This document shows, in pieces, positions 26,705-34,795 of a stretch of 64,000 nt of DNA. This DNA comes from Pseudomonas wuhanensis (GTDB lineage Bacteria > Pseudomonadota > Gammaproteobacteria > Pseudomonadales > Pseudomonadaceae). The stretch covers positions 3,782,001-3,846,000 of the forward strand of contig NZ_CP117430.1 of the NCBI RefSeq assembly GCF_030687395.1, read 5' to 3'. Every line of letters starts with the position of its first letter. Positions within the stretch are counted from its first letter, which is position 1. Under the pieces are notes generated by a model. That model searched no databases, was not told the origin of the DNA, and was given only the letters and a program-made list of their open reading frames with translations. Position numbers and translations under genes: made by a program.

Positions 26705-27946
26705 TCAGTTCCTCAGCAGTTGTTTGAGCGGTACATCGGCATCGGCCAGAGCGTCCACCGAGAGGCGGTTATGGAGAGCGATCAGTCGTTCGCACAATTT
26801 GATGTCCTTGGCGACGCTATTCCCCTGCCCCCAGCCGCAAGCGCCTTGCAGACGTTGTTCGGCATCGAGGTAGAACAACAGGAATCCGCCACCGGGGGTT
26901 GTCCGGCTCGCCGTGGGTTGCGTGTTTGCGATCACGCCCACGGTCTGCAATCCCCAGTCGTATTGATCGGACCAAAAACCGGGAATGACCTCGAAGGGCA
27001 GTTCGCCGCCCAACAGATTCAGGGCAGCGTGACGACCTTGGGTTTCGGCGTTGCGCCACGTTTCCTGACGCTGGAAAACCCCTTGCGGGTGCAGCCGAAA
27101 CTCACAGACATCGCCCGCCGCAAAGATGTCCGGCGCGCTGGTGCGCAGTTGGGCATCGACGCGAATGCCCTGGCCGACCTCAAGTCCTGCGGCTGCGGCC
27201 AGTTCAGTGTTGGGTTGCATGCCGATGCCTACCACCACCAGGTCGCAGGGCAACCACTGGCCGTCGACCAGTTGCACGGACTCAACGTGAGTAGTGCCCT
27301 GCACCGCCTCAATGGCCACATTCAACCGGACATCCACGCCCTGACTGCGATGCAGTTCCAGCAGAACACTGGACAGTTGCTCCGGCAACACCCGACCCGC
27401 CAAACGCGGTCCGGCCTCAAGCAAGGTCACCGTGCAACCCAAGGCCCGGGCGGTGGCGGAAACTTCGAGTCCGATAAAGCCGCCGCCGATGATCACCACC
27501 CGGGTGTCAGGCTGCAACGAAGCGCGCAGTGCCAGGGCCTCGTCATGTGTGCGCAGATAAAGCACATTGAGCAGACGCTCGGGCACCGAGGCGAGTCTGC
27601 GCGACCGCCCTCCCGTCGCCAATAACAGCCGGGCGTAATGCAGCCAGCTGCCGTCGGCCAACTGCAGACGATGCTGCTGCGGATCCAGGCATTTCACCGG
27701 GTTACCCGCCAGGTGTTCGATGTCCAGATCGGCGAGCTGAGCGGTGTCGCACAAGCTGTAACCCGCCAGATCGATCGTGCCCTGCAACAGCCCTTTGGAC
27801 AGCGGCGGACGTTCATAGGGCGGATGGGACTCGTCGCCTATCAGAATCAGGCGACCGCTATAACCTTCGCCGCGCAAGGTCAGGGCCGCGCGGCCACCCG
27901 CATGCCCGGCGCCGACGATGACCAGTGGAGCATTGGCAGGATTCAT
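26705..27946 (-). CDS. Ferredoxin reductase (MocF-like, FAD/NAD)
   Basis: A 413-residue FAD-dependent pyridine nucleotide-disulfide-type oxidoreductase of the ferredoxin reductase group. The FAD motif is PLVIVGAGHAGGRAALTLRG and the NAD(P)H motif VVIIGGGFIGLEVSATARAL. A second FAD signature, TSAPDIFAAGDVCEF, and a C-terminal reductase domain follow. It passes electrons from NAD(P)H to the Rieske ferredoxin encoded just upstream, which in turn feeds the desaturase-fold oxygenase. This three-gene set equals mocDEF of rhizopine catabolism in gene type and order. Confidence 0.9.
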   Translation of the reverse strand: MNPANAPLVIVGAGHAGGRAALTLRGEGYSGRLILIGDESHPPYERPPLSKGLLQGTIDLAGYSLCDTAQLADLDIEHLAGNPVKCLDPQQHRLQLADGSWLHYARLLLATGGRSRRLASVPERLLNVLYLRTHDEALALRASLQPDTRVVIIGGGFIGLEVSATARALGCTVTLLEAGPRLAGRVLPEQLSSVLLELHRSQGVDVRLNVAIEAVQGTTHVESVQLVDGQWLPCDLVVVGIGMQPNTELAAAAGLEVGQGIRVDAQLRTSAPDIFAAGDVCEFRLHPQGVFQRQETWRNAETQGRHAALNLLGGELPFEVIPGFWSDQYDWGLQTVGVIANTQPTASRTTPGGGFLLFYLDAEQRLQGACGWGQGNSVAKDIKLCERLIALHNRLSVDALADADVPLKQLLRN

Positions 27947-27964
27947 GGCACAGGCTCCGTGCAG

Positions 27965-28285
27965 TTAGACCGTGATGGCGAGCAGCACACGCCCCGCTTC
28001 GACCCGGACTTCATAGGTCTTGAGGTTGACGCACACCGGTGCGCCAAGGGCTTTGCCGGAGCGGTAGTCGAAACGCCCGTTGTGCTTGGGGCACTCGACG
28101 ACATGTTCCATCACCAGGCCATCGGCCAAATGGATGGACTCATGGGTGCACAGGCCCGCAGTGGCGAAAAACTCGCTGTCGGCGGAACGGTAGACGGCAT
28201 AGGTGTGCTGGCCATGGTCGAAACGAATGACATCTTCGTCGTCAATATCGTCCACGGCACATACATCGATCCATTGATCGGTCAT
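27965..28285 (-). CDS. mocE: Rieske [2Fe-2S] ferredoxin, MocE-like
   Basis: A 106-residue Rieske ferredoxin. Cluster ligands are C46-x-H48 (LCTHESIH) and C65-x2-H68 (VECPKHNGRF). The protein is short, soluble and carries electrons from the reductase to the oxygenase. It resembles MocE of rhizopine catabolism, and the neighbouring genes fit mocD and mocF. Confidence 0.88.
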   Translation of the reverse strand: MTDQWIDVCAVDDIDDEDVIRFDHGQHTYAVYRSADSEFFATAGLCTHESIHLADGLVMEHVVECPKHNGRFDYRSGKALGAPVCVNLKTYEVRVEAGRVLLAITV

Positions 28286-28321
28286 GGCGTTTTCTCTTGT
28301 AGTGGTGCAGACAGGAAGGTG

Positions 28322-29434
28322 TCAGGCCGGCGTTACTTCAGGTTCTGCCTGGACGTTGGCGGCCGTCGCTGCGCGTTGTGGCAAAGGGCGACGGACGAAA
28401 TAGGTCGGGTCTTTGCGCTGCTTCCAGATGGTCGGGATGATTTCCTTGAAAGCCTCGAACAGGCCGCTGTAAGGCGGCGGGGAGTCGCGGCGAATCTCTT
28501 CGTGAAGCTGCGCCAGCGCGTGAAACGGCACCATCGGATACATGTGGTGCTCAAGGTGATAGTTCATGTTGAGGTACATGAAGCGCAGCACCGGGTTCAT
28601 GTAAATCGTGCGGCAGTTGCTGCGGTGATCGAGTACGTCCTCGGCCAGGCCCACATGCTGCGACAGGCCGAACAGGTAGGACAGCCAACCGCCATAGAGG
28701 GTGGGCAGACCTATAAACATCAGCGGCAACCAGCTCTGCAGATAAAGCGCAGTGCCCACGGTGAGCACATAAATCGCTAGCCAGACGCGTGCGTCCCTCA
28801 CCACCTTGGGCCACTCGGATTCGGGGATGAACGTCTGTTCTTCTTCACCCATCCGCCCTACCGCATGCTTGCAGACTGACCACATCGTCTTCAACGCGTA
28901 AGGCATCCTGAACAGGCTCAGCACCATATTGATCAGGCTTGGCGGACGTGGTTCGACGATCTCCGGATCGCGGCCGACGATAACGGTGTCGGTGTGGTGC
29001 CGTGCGTGGCTCCAGCGCCAGACTTGGGGTTCGAACATGAACATGAAGCTCGACAGCTGGTAGACCGCATCATTCATCCAGCGGGTCTTGAACGCCGTAC
29101 CGTGACCCGCTTCGTGCCAACGGGCATTGGACGCCGTGCCGTAGAGCATCCCGTAGACGAAGAAGAACGGAACGCAGGCCCATGAGCCCCAGAACCAGTA
29201 ACCGCCGAACCCGGTCACGACCATCGCCGACAGCCAGATCGCGGTATCAAGCAAGGCCGGGCCATCGCGGCGCTGCATCAATTCCTTCATGCGTTTACGA
29301 GAAATGGGGGATTGATACCAGCTTGCCGATACCAGGCCTTTTTGCGCCGCTCGGGCGGCTTCAGGGCCGGTCAATCGATAATCCCGAGGCATGGGTTTAC
29401 CGGGGTTTTCAAAGGCTGCGTTTTGTTCAGGCAT
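28322..29434 (-). CDS. mocD: Fatty-acid-desaturase-fold oxygenase, MocD-like
   Basis: A 370-residue membrane di-iron enzyme with all histidine boxes: HEAGH (107-111), HARHH (143-147) and HLEHH (293-297). Two membrane hairpins (TAIWLSAMVVTGFGGYWFWG; VWLAIYVLTVGTALYLQSW) flank them. In the moc system this type of protein, with MocE and MocF, is linked to removal of the methyl group of rhizopine (3-O-methyl-scyllo-inosamine). GGAG lies 8 bases upstream of ATG 29434; the frame from 29470 starts without such a site. First gene of the minus-strand operon, with the LacI-type operators in the gap before it. Confidence 0.87.
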   Translation of the reverse strand: MPEQNAAFENPGKPMPRDYRLTGPEAARAAQKGLVSASWYQSPISRKRMKELMQRRDGPALLDTAIWLSAMVVTGFGGYWFWGSWACVPFFFVYGMLYGTASNARWHEAGHGTAFKTRWMNDAVYQLSSFMFMFEPQVWRWSHARHHTDTVIVGRDPEIVEPRPPSLINMVLSLFRMPYALKTMWSVCKHAVGRMGEEEQTFIPESEWPKVVRDARVWLAIYVLTVGTALYLQSWLPLMFIGLPTLYGGWLSYLFGLSQHVGLAEDVLDHRSNCRTIYMNPVLRFMYLNMNYHLEHHMYPMVPFHALAQLHEEIRRDSPPPYSGLFEAFKEIIPTIWKQRKDPTYFVRRPLPQRAATAANVQAEPEVTPA

Positions 29435-29548
29435 TTTATTGTTCTCCGCAAGCTTGATTGTTTTAGGCACTTGCTTCGATGCGGGATCACATCGCTGGGG
29501 AAAATATAGAGAGCGCAGAAATCACCCTCAAGCCCTTGAATACATTCC

Positions 29549-29597
29549 CTATCAAGCTATCATCCAGGCCCATTGAAGCTTGATAGTTTTCTATCAA
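29549..29597. promoter_or_regulatory. Operator cluster between mocD and the LacI-type gene
   Basis: Inverted repeat ttgatag-tttt-ctatcaa at 29580-29597, preceded by two further CTATCA half-sites at 29549-29562 (ctatcaagctatca). The AT-rich symmetric core is of the kind LacI/GalR proteins bind, and it lies between the divergent regulator and the mocD operon, so it probably controls both. Confidence 0.65.
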
Positions 29598-29616
29598 AGC
29601 GCTTGCGGGGGCCGCC

Positions 29617-30666
29617 ATGAACAACAACAAACGCCCAACCATCGCCACCGTTGCCGAGCACGCTGGCTTGAGTGTCGCCACCGTAGACCGGGTGCTCAAC
29701 GCCAGGGCGCCGGTCAACCCGGCCACCGCCGAGCAGGTATTCCAGGCCGCCGAAGCGGTCGGTTATTTCGCCGCCCGGCTGATCGGCCAGCGGATCCGCG
29801 AACGTCGTCCCACCTATCGTTTCGGCATCCTCTTGCTCGGCACCGCCCAGGCGTTTTATGGCAACGTGGCCACCGCCATCACCGAGGCGGCGCAGCGTCA
29901 GGCTGATGCCAATCTGAGCATTCAATTCGAGTACGTCTTCGATCGCACGCCCAGCGCGATCATTGCCCAGATCGAACAACTGGCGGTGCAGTGCGATGGT
30001 CTGGCGGTGGTCAGCTTCGCGCATCCGCAGATCAATGCCGCCATCGCGCAGATCAGAGAGGCCGGCGTGCCGGTGATCGCGCTGCTGTCCGACATTCATG
30101 AGGCGGCGGATGAGCCTTACGTCGGCCAGGATAATCACGAGGTCGGACGAACCATGGGCTGGCTGATGGCTCACACGTGTGGCGCCCGCAAAGGCAGCGT
30201 CGGGGTGTTGCTCGGTGGTCACCGTTTTCTTGGCCATCAGGCGCGGGTCGAGGGGTTGCGCAGCTATCTGGCGGAGCGCGCCCCAGGGTTGCGGCTGCTG
30301 GAAGCGGTGATCAATCTGGACAATTGCGACATCACCGAAGAGGCGACGCTGGACCTGCTGGCGCGGCACGATGACTTGCGCGGTTTGTGCGTGGTCGGCG
30401 GTGGCGGCGACGGGGTCATCAATGCCCTGTCGCAGTTGCCGAAGCAGCCGTCACTGTGCTGCATTCTGCAGGAGTCGACCGAGCTGTCGCGACAAGCGCT
30501 GGATCAGGGACTGATCAGCCTGCTGATCGACTCCCAGCCCCGATTACTGGCAACCGCGCTGGTCGATTTGCTGGTCGAACTGCAGACCACGCCGGACTTC
30601 GATCCGATACGGCATCGAATCCATGTTCCATTGCAGATCATCACCTCAGAGAACGCCCGACACTGA
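29617..30666 (+). CDS. LacI-type transcriptional regulator
   Basis: A 349-residue LacI/GalR-type regulator: helix-turn-helix at the N-terminus (TIATVAEHAGLSVATVDRVL, hinge through about residue 60) and a periplasmic-binding-protein-like sensing domain. It is divergent from the mocD-E-F-isomerase operon, with the operator cluster in between. An inositol-like or amino-inositol ligand would be expected. A 23-base stretch of it (codons 130-137, AVVSFAHP) is also found at 20294. Confidence 0.9.
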   Translation: MNNNKRPTIATVAEHAGLSVATVDRVLNARAPVNPATAEQVFQAAEAVGYFAARLIGQRIRERRPTYRFGILLLGTAQAFYGNVATAITEAAQRQADANLSIQFEYVFDRTPSAIIAQIEQLAVQCDGLAVVSFAHPQINAAIAQIREAGVPVIALLSDIHEAADEPYVGQDNHEVGRTMGWLMAHTCGARKGSVGVLLGGHRFLGHQARVEGLRSYLAERAPGLRLLEAVINLDNCDITEEATLDLLARHDDLRGLCVVGGGGDGVINALSQLPKQPSLCCILQESTELSRQALDQGLISLLIDSQPRLLATALVDLLVELQTTPDFDPIRHRIHVPLQIITSENARH

Positions 30667-30681
30667 CGGTGTGAGCCCCCA

Positions 30682-32691
30682 TCAGAGGTTGGATTCCGAA
30701 CGGAAAGCATCGGCACTCAACCCGAACCGATTCATCTTGTTGTACAACCCGCCGCGAGAAACATTCAGCTGCCTCGCGGCCAGGCGGATGTTGCCGCGGG
30801 TATCCCTGAGGGCCGCGATGATCGCATTCATTTCATGGGTGCCAAGGTCAAGGGCGGCCCGGGGTGCGGGCACACTTCCTGGCGCCGGCTGATGTAGCTT
30901 CTGCTTGATTTCAAGCGGTAGATCAGCTGGCTGAATCAGTTCGGTCACCGCCAGATTGGTCGCGCGTTCAATGGTGTTTTCCAGCTCGCGAACGTTACCC
31001 GGCCAGCTGTAGGCCGAAAGAATATCCAACGCCTCTGGCGAGATGCCCTGCACCGATTTGCGTAGCGACCGGGTGCAACGATTGAGAAAATGTCGCGCCA
31101 GCAATGGAACATCTTCCCGACGCATCCGCAGCGGTGGAACCGTCAGGTTCAGCACATTGAGCCGGTAGTAAAGATCCTCACGAAAAGCGCCATCGGCAAC
31201 GGCCTGGCTCAGGTTACGGTGGGTGGCGGCGATGATGCGTACATCCACTTGCTGCGATTTTTTCGCGCCCACGCGCGTCACCTCACCTTCTTGCAAAACG
31301 CGCAGCAGGCTGACCTGGGCATCGAAAGACATGTCACCGATTTCGTCGAGGAAGATCGTTCCGCCATCGGCCAATTCGAATTTCCCGGCAGAGCCTCCAC
31401 GGGCCGATCCGGTGAAGGCGCCCTCGACATGACCGAACAGTTCGCTCTGCACCAGATCTCGCGGAATGGCCCCGCAATTGACGGCCACAAACGGACCACT
31501 GCAACGGTCGCTGGCGTTATGGATTGCCTGGGCAAACAGCTCCTTGCCAGTGCCGCTTTCACCCAGAATCAGTGTGGTCGAGTCACTGCGACTGGCAATC
31601 CGTCCCAGGTGCAACGCGTCCTGTATGGCTCGCGAACTGCCTTGAATGGTCTCGAAGGTGTAACTGGCTTGAGTGCCGATGATCCGCCGGGTAATTTCCC
31701 GAATACGCCGGTTCTCGCGCAACGAAACAATGCGCCCACCCTGCTCCAGTGGACACACCGACACCAGACACGCCAAGTGGCTGCGATCATGCAGTTCAAA
31801 CGTGCAATCCAAATCCCGTAGCCCTTCCCCGCCGCGCAGCAGAATCTGGTTGGTCAGTTCGCTTTGCCCCAGACGCTGGAACGGGCTGCCTAGCAGATCC
31901 TGGCCCACGCGGAACAATTGACGGGCATAGCGATTGAGCGCCTTGATGCAGCCCCGCTCATCCAGCACCACGAGGCCCTCGTTGAGCACTTCGAGGACGG
32001 TTTGCTGTTCTTCCAGCAGAGCTTGCAGCGCCATCTGCCGCGAGACCGCTTCGGCCGCTGCCTGGACGGTGCCCAAGGTATGGAAATGAAACCAGCCAGG
32101 CTCTGCGGTCAGGGTCAGCATGGCCAGCGTCCGGCCCTGGGCATCCCTGATCGGCGCAGCGGCACAATGCATGCGCCGGCGACGCAGACCGATCCCGAAG
32201 TTTTCCTCAGCCAGCACATACACCAAGCGATCTTCGGTAATCGCCAGCCCGGTGCAGTTGGTGCCCTGCACCGACTCCAGCAGCCGACTGCCCACCGGCG
32301 TGAGGTCCAGGCCGCAAAAATACAGGGTCGTGCCTGCGGCATCGGTCAGATTGATATGGCCCCTGGGGTTGTACGCCAGCAATCCCTTCATGACCTCCGC
32401 CGCCGCGGCGATCAAGGCACGATTGGCCGCCAGCGTTGCGGCCAGAACGGCTGGGGCGACAAACCGGTATTCGCCATCCTCAGGATCGAGGCCGGCACTG
32501 ACACTGCGCAGCCAGGAGTCCCAAATAACCTGCCTGACCCCGGCAGGTCGATCGATGCGCCCTTTCAGGCAAGCCAGCCAAGCCTGGTCCAGCTCGGCGA
32601 TCGGTCCTTCGTTCAACGATGCAGGCCCGAGCGCGGTGATGTAATCGAGGTCTTGCGCGCTGAAGGCTGTTAGCTGTGGGTTCACCATCAT
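30682..32691 (-). CDS. Sigma-54-dependent activator (GAF-PAS-AAA+-Fis)
   Basis: A 669-residue AcoR-like enhancer-binding protein. An N-terminal GAF region (residues about 80-220), a PAS-like segment (230-330), the AAA+ core with Walker A GESGTGKE (377-384) and Walker B GGTIFLDE (443-450), and a C-terminal Fis-type helix-turn-helix (NIRLAARQLNVSRGGLYNKM). The sigma-54 contact loop reads GAFTGS (424-429) instead of the usual GAFTGA. The start is set at the tandem ATGs 32691/32688, leaving the paired upstream repeats outside the gene. It is divergent from the plus-strand operon, whose promoter is of the -24/-12 type, so it is the likely activator. Confidence 0.92.
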   Translation of the reverse strand: MMVNPQLTAFSAQDLDYITALGPASLNEGPIAELDQAWLACLKGRIDRPAGVRQVIWDSWLRSVSAGLDPEDGEYRFVAPAVLAATLAANRALIAAAAEVMKGLLAYNPRGHINLTDAAGTTLYFCGLDLTPVGSRLLESVQGTNCTGLAITEDRLVYVLAEENFGIGLRRRRMHCAAAPIRDAQGRTLAMLTLTAEPGWFHFHTLGTVQAAAEAVSRQMALQALLEEQQTVLEVLNEGLVVLDERGCIKALNRYARQLFRVGQDLLGSPFQRLGQSELTNQILLRGGEGLRDLDCTFELHDRSHLACLVSVCPLEQGGRIVSLRENRRIREITRRIIGTQASYTFETIQGSSRAIQDALHLGRIASRSDSTTLILGESGTGKELFAQAIHNASDRCSGPFVAVNCGAIPRDLVQSELFGHVEGAFTGSARGGSAGKFELADGGTIFLDEIGDMSFDAQVSLLRVLQEGEVTRVGAKKSQQVDVRIIAATHRNLSQAVADGAFREDLYYRLNVLNLTVPPLRMRREDVPLLARHFLNRCTRSLRKSVQGISPEALDILSAYSWPGNVRELENTIERATNLAVTELIQPADLPLEIKQKLHQPAPGSVPAPRAALDLGTHEMNAIIAALRDTRGNIRLAARQLNVSRGGLYNKMNRFGLSADAFRSESNL

Positions 32692-32715
32692 CGATTCGCT
32701 TCTATGTTCACGTTT

Positions 32716-32740
32716 TAGACATGTCAGTGTAGACATGTCA
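32716..32740. promoter_or_regulatory. Paired TAGACATGTCA repeats, candidate enhancer site
   Basis: Two identical 11-base copies of tagacatgtca, each containing the palindrome gacatgtc, with a period of 14 bases. They lie 25-50 bases before the activator gene and 64-88 bases upstream of the -24 box, as expected for a binding site of a sigma-54 activator, possibly with autoregulation. Confidence 0.7.
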
Positions 32741-32803
32741 TGCAAATGAACACATTTTTCAATCAATATTAATTAACTCCTTAAATATCAATGATTTATA
32801 CAT

Positions 32804-32819
32804 TGGCACAGCCCTTGCT
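32804..32819 (+). promoter_or_regulatory. Sigma-54 (-24/-12) promoter of the MocA-type operon
   Basis: tggcacagcccttgct matches the consensus TGGCAC-N5-TTGCT, with the GG and GC doublets 12 bases apart. It lies 70 bases ahead of the first gene of the plus-strand operon. Confidence 0.85.
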
Positions 32820-32888
32820 CTCTTGATTGACGTCAGCGAGGACATTCCTGCTGCGAGTCATTGAACAACAATAAAAGGGAGTCATTTC

Positions 32889-33911
32889 ATGAGTACGTCC
32901 AAGATCATCCGCCTGGGTCTCATCGGTGCTGGCCGCATGGGCAGCTTTCACGGCCTGACTGCCGCCCGGCACATTCCCGGCGCCTGCCTGGCCGCCATCG
33001 CCGACCCAACACCCGGTCAAGCCGTACGCCTGGCGGCAGAATTGGGTGTGCAACGGGTCTATACCGACCCACAGCAACTGCTCGATGACCCGGAAATCGA
33101 CGCTGTCTTGATCGCCGCCCCCGCCCGCAGCCATGCCGAACTGGTGATCAGTGCGGCCCGGGCCGGCAAAGGCGTGTTTTGTGAAAAACCCATGGCCATC
33201 ACCCTCGACGAAGCCGACCGCGCCATCGCCGCAGCCGCCAATGCGCGAGTGCCACTACAGGTCGGCTTCAACCGCCGTTTCGCCAAAAGCTTCCGGGCCG
33301 CGCACCTGGACGTGGCCGCAGGCCGCATCGGTACGCCGCAACTGCTGCGCTCGTTGACCCGCGACCCGGCGCTGAACAATCCGGCTGCCTCGCCGCAGTG
33401 GGTGATTTTCCTCGAAACCCTGATCCATGACTTCGATACCCTTCGCTACCTCAATCCCGGTGCAGAAGCGGTTGAGGTTTTTGTCATGGCCGATGCCCTG
33501 ATCGCACCGGATTACAAGGCCAAGGGCTTCCTGGACACAGCAGTGGTCACGATCCGTTTCGACAACGGCGCCATCGCGACGGCCGAGGCCAATTTCCAGG
33601 CCGTGTATGGCTACGATGTTCGAGGGGAAGTGTTCGGCAGCGCTGGCATGCTGACCATGGGCAGCCTCAATGACTCTGACCTGGTGCGCTATCTGGCCAA
33701 TGGCATCCAGGCCGACACCCAGCGCATGGACACCGACCTGCTGCGTGATGCCTATGTGGCCGAACTCAACCACTTTGTCGACTGCCTGCGCACCGGTGAA
33801 AAACCGCTCGCCAGCGGCGAAGACGCCCGTGCTGCACTGGCCATTGCCCGCGCGTGTATCGAGTCCTTCCAGCAGGGCAAACCCGTGCGCGTGCAAGGAG
33901 CCCATTCATGA
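32889..33911 (+). CDS. Gfo/Idh/MocA family NAD-dependent dehydrogenase (MocA-like)
   Basis: A 340-residue dehydrogenase of the inositol 2-dehydrogenase type. The Rossmann fold opens with IRLGLIGAGRMGSFHG, and the family motif CEKPMAI contains the catalytic-region lysine. It should oxidise a hydroxyl of an inositol or amino-inositol ring to the ketone. First gene of the operon with a perfect AAAGGGAG ribosome site. It overlaps the next gene by 4 bases (ATGA). Confidence 0.9.
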   Translation: MSTSKIIRLGLIGAGRMGSFHGLTAARHIPGACLAAIADPTPGQAVRLAAELGVQRVYTDPQQLLDDPEIDAVLIAAPARSHAELVISAARAGKGVFCEKPMAITLDEADRAIAAAANARVPLQVGFNRRFAKSFRAAHLDVAAGRIGTPQLLRSLTRDPALNNPAASPQWVIFLETLIHDFDTLRYLNPGAEAVEVFVMADALIAPDYKAKGFLDTAVVTIRFDNGAIATAEANFQAVYGYDVRGEVFGSAGMLTMGSLNDSDLVRYLANGIQADTQRMDTDLLRDAYVAELNHFVDCLRTGEKPLASGEDARAALAIARACIESFQQGKPVRVQGAHS

Positions 33912-34696
33912 GTTTCACACCGTTCAAACTGGCGATCAGTGCCGAAATGGTCTTCCTCGACTTGCCATTCGCAGAGCGCGTAAAACGCATTCACGCGCTG
34001 GGGTTCAGCGCCGAAATCTGGGACTGGACGAAGAAAGATATTCCGGCCCTTGTCGCCACGGGCGCTGACTTCACTTCCATGACCGGCTACATCTCGGGCA
34101 ACCTGACCGACCCCGAAGACATCCAGTACCTGCTCGACAGCGCACGAGAATCGCTGGCCGTCGCCGCACAACTGAATTGCCCGAGTCTCAACTTGCACGG
34201 CACTGGCCTGGGCGACAAAGGTTTGCCGGTCAAACCCGTGGCCCACACCACCGGACGCATGTGGTTGAGCGCCTGCAAGACCCTGGAAAAAATCGCTCGC
34301 CTGGGCGAAGACGCAGGCCGGGTATTCTTGCTGGAAAACCTCAATACCGAGGTGGACCACCCTGGCACTCCCTTCGCTCGCGCCGACGATACCCTCTCGC
34401 TGATCGAGGCCGTGGGCAGCCCTCATCTGAAGATGAACCTGGACCTTTACCATGCCCAGATCGGCGAAGGAAACCTGATCGAACTGATCCAGCGCGCAGG
34501 CAGCGCCATCGGGGAAATCCAGGTCGCCGATGTCCCCGGCCGCATGGAACCCGGCACCGGTGAAATCCATTATCCAGCGATTGCCAAAGCTTTGTTCCGC
34601 ATGGGATACACCGGTGTCGTCGGGCTCGAGGGCTGGGCCAGCGGCGACAGCGAAGCGGCACTAGAACGCTTTCGGCAAGCCTTCACGCTGGATTGA
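33908..34696 (+). CDS. TIM-barrel isomerase family protein (hydroxypyruvate isomerase/MocC-like)
   Basis: A 262-residue TIM-barrel protein of the xylose isomerase-like group. Metal ligands are suggested by FLLENLNTE (Glu), MNLDLYHAQ (Asp/His) and GLEGWASGD (Glu). It is close to hydroxypyruvate isomerases and to the MocC type of protein. The start codon overlaps the stop of the dehydrogenase gene (ATGA), so the two are translationally coupled. It probably rearranges the keto product of the dehydrogenase. Confidence 0.85.
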   Translation: MSFTPFKLAISAEMVFLDLPFAERVKRIHALGFSAEIWDWTKKDIPALVATGADFTSMTGYISGNLTDPEDIQYLLDSARESLAVAAQLNCPSLNLHGTGLGDKGLPVKPVAHTTGRMWLSACKTLEKIARLGEDAGRVFLLENLNTEVDHPGTPFARADDTLSLIEAVGSPHLKMNLDLYHAQIGEGNLIELIQRAGSAIGEIQVADVPGRMEPGTGEIHYPAIAKALFRMGYTGVVGLEGWASGDSEAALERFRQAFTLD

Positions 34697-34795
34697 GGAC
34701 GCTGGCGCTCTCGACGGGTTTGATTCAGAGAGCGCCAGAAACACCACGTTTGATCTTGATGAATTTCAACTCATAACAAAAAAGGAAAAACCATC

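Noticed and set aside
26702..27625. 307-residue plus-strand frame
   Set aside because: Antisense of the ferredoxin reductase.
27638..28780. 380-residue plus-strand frame
   Set aside because: Antisense of the reductase, Rieske and MocD-like genes.
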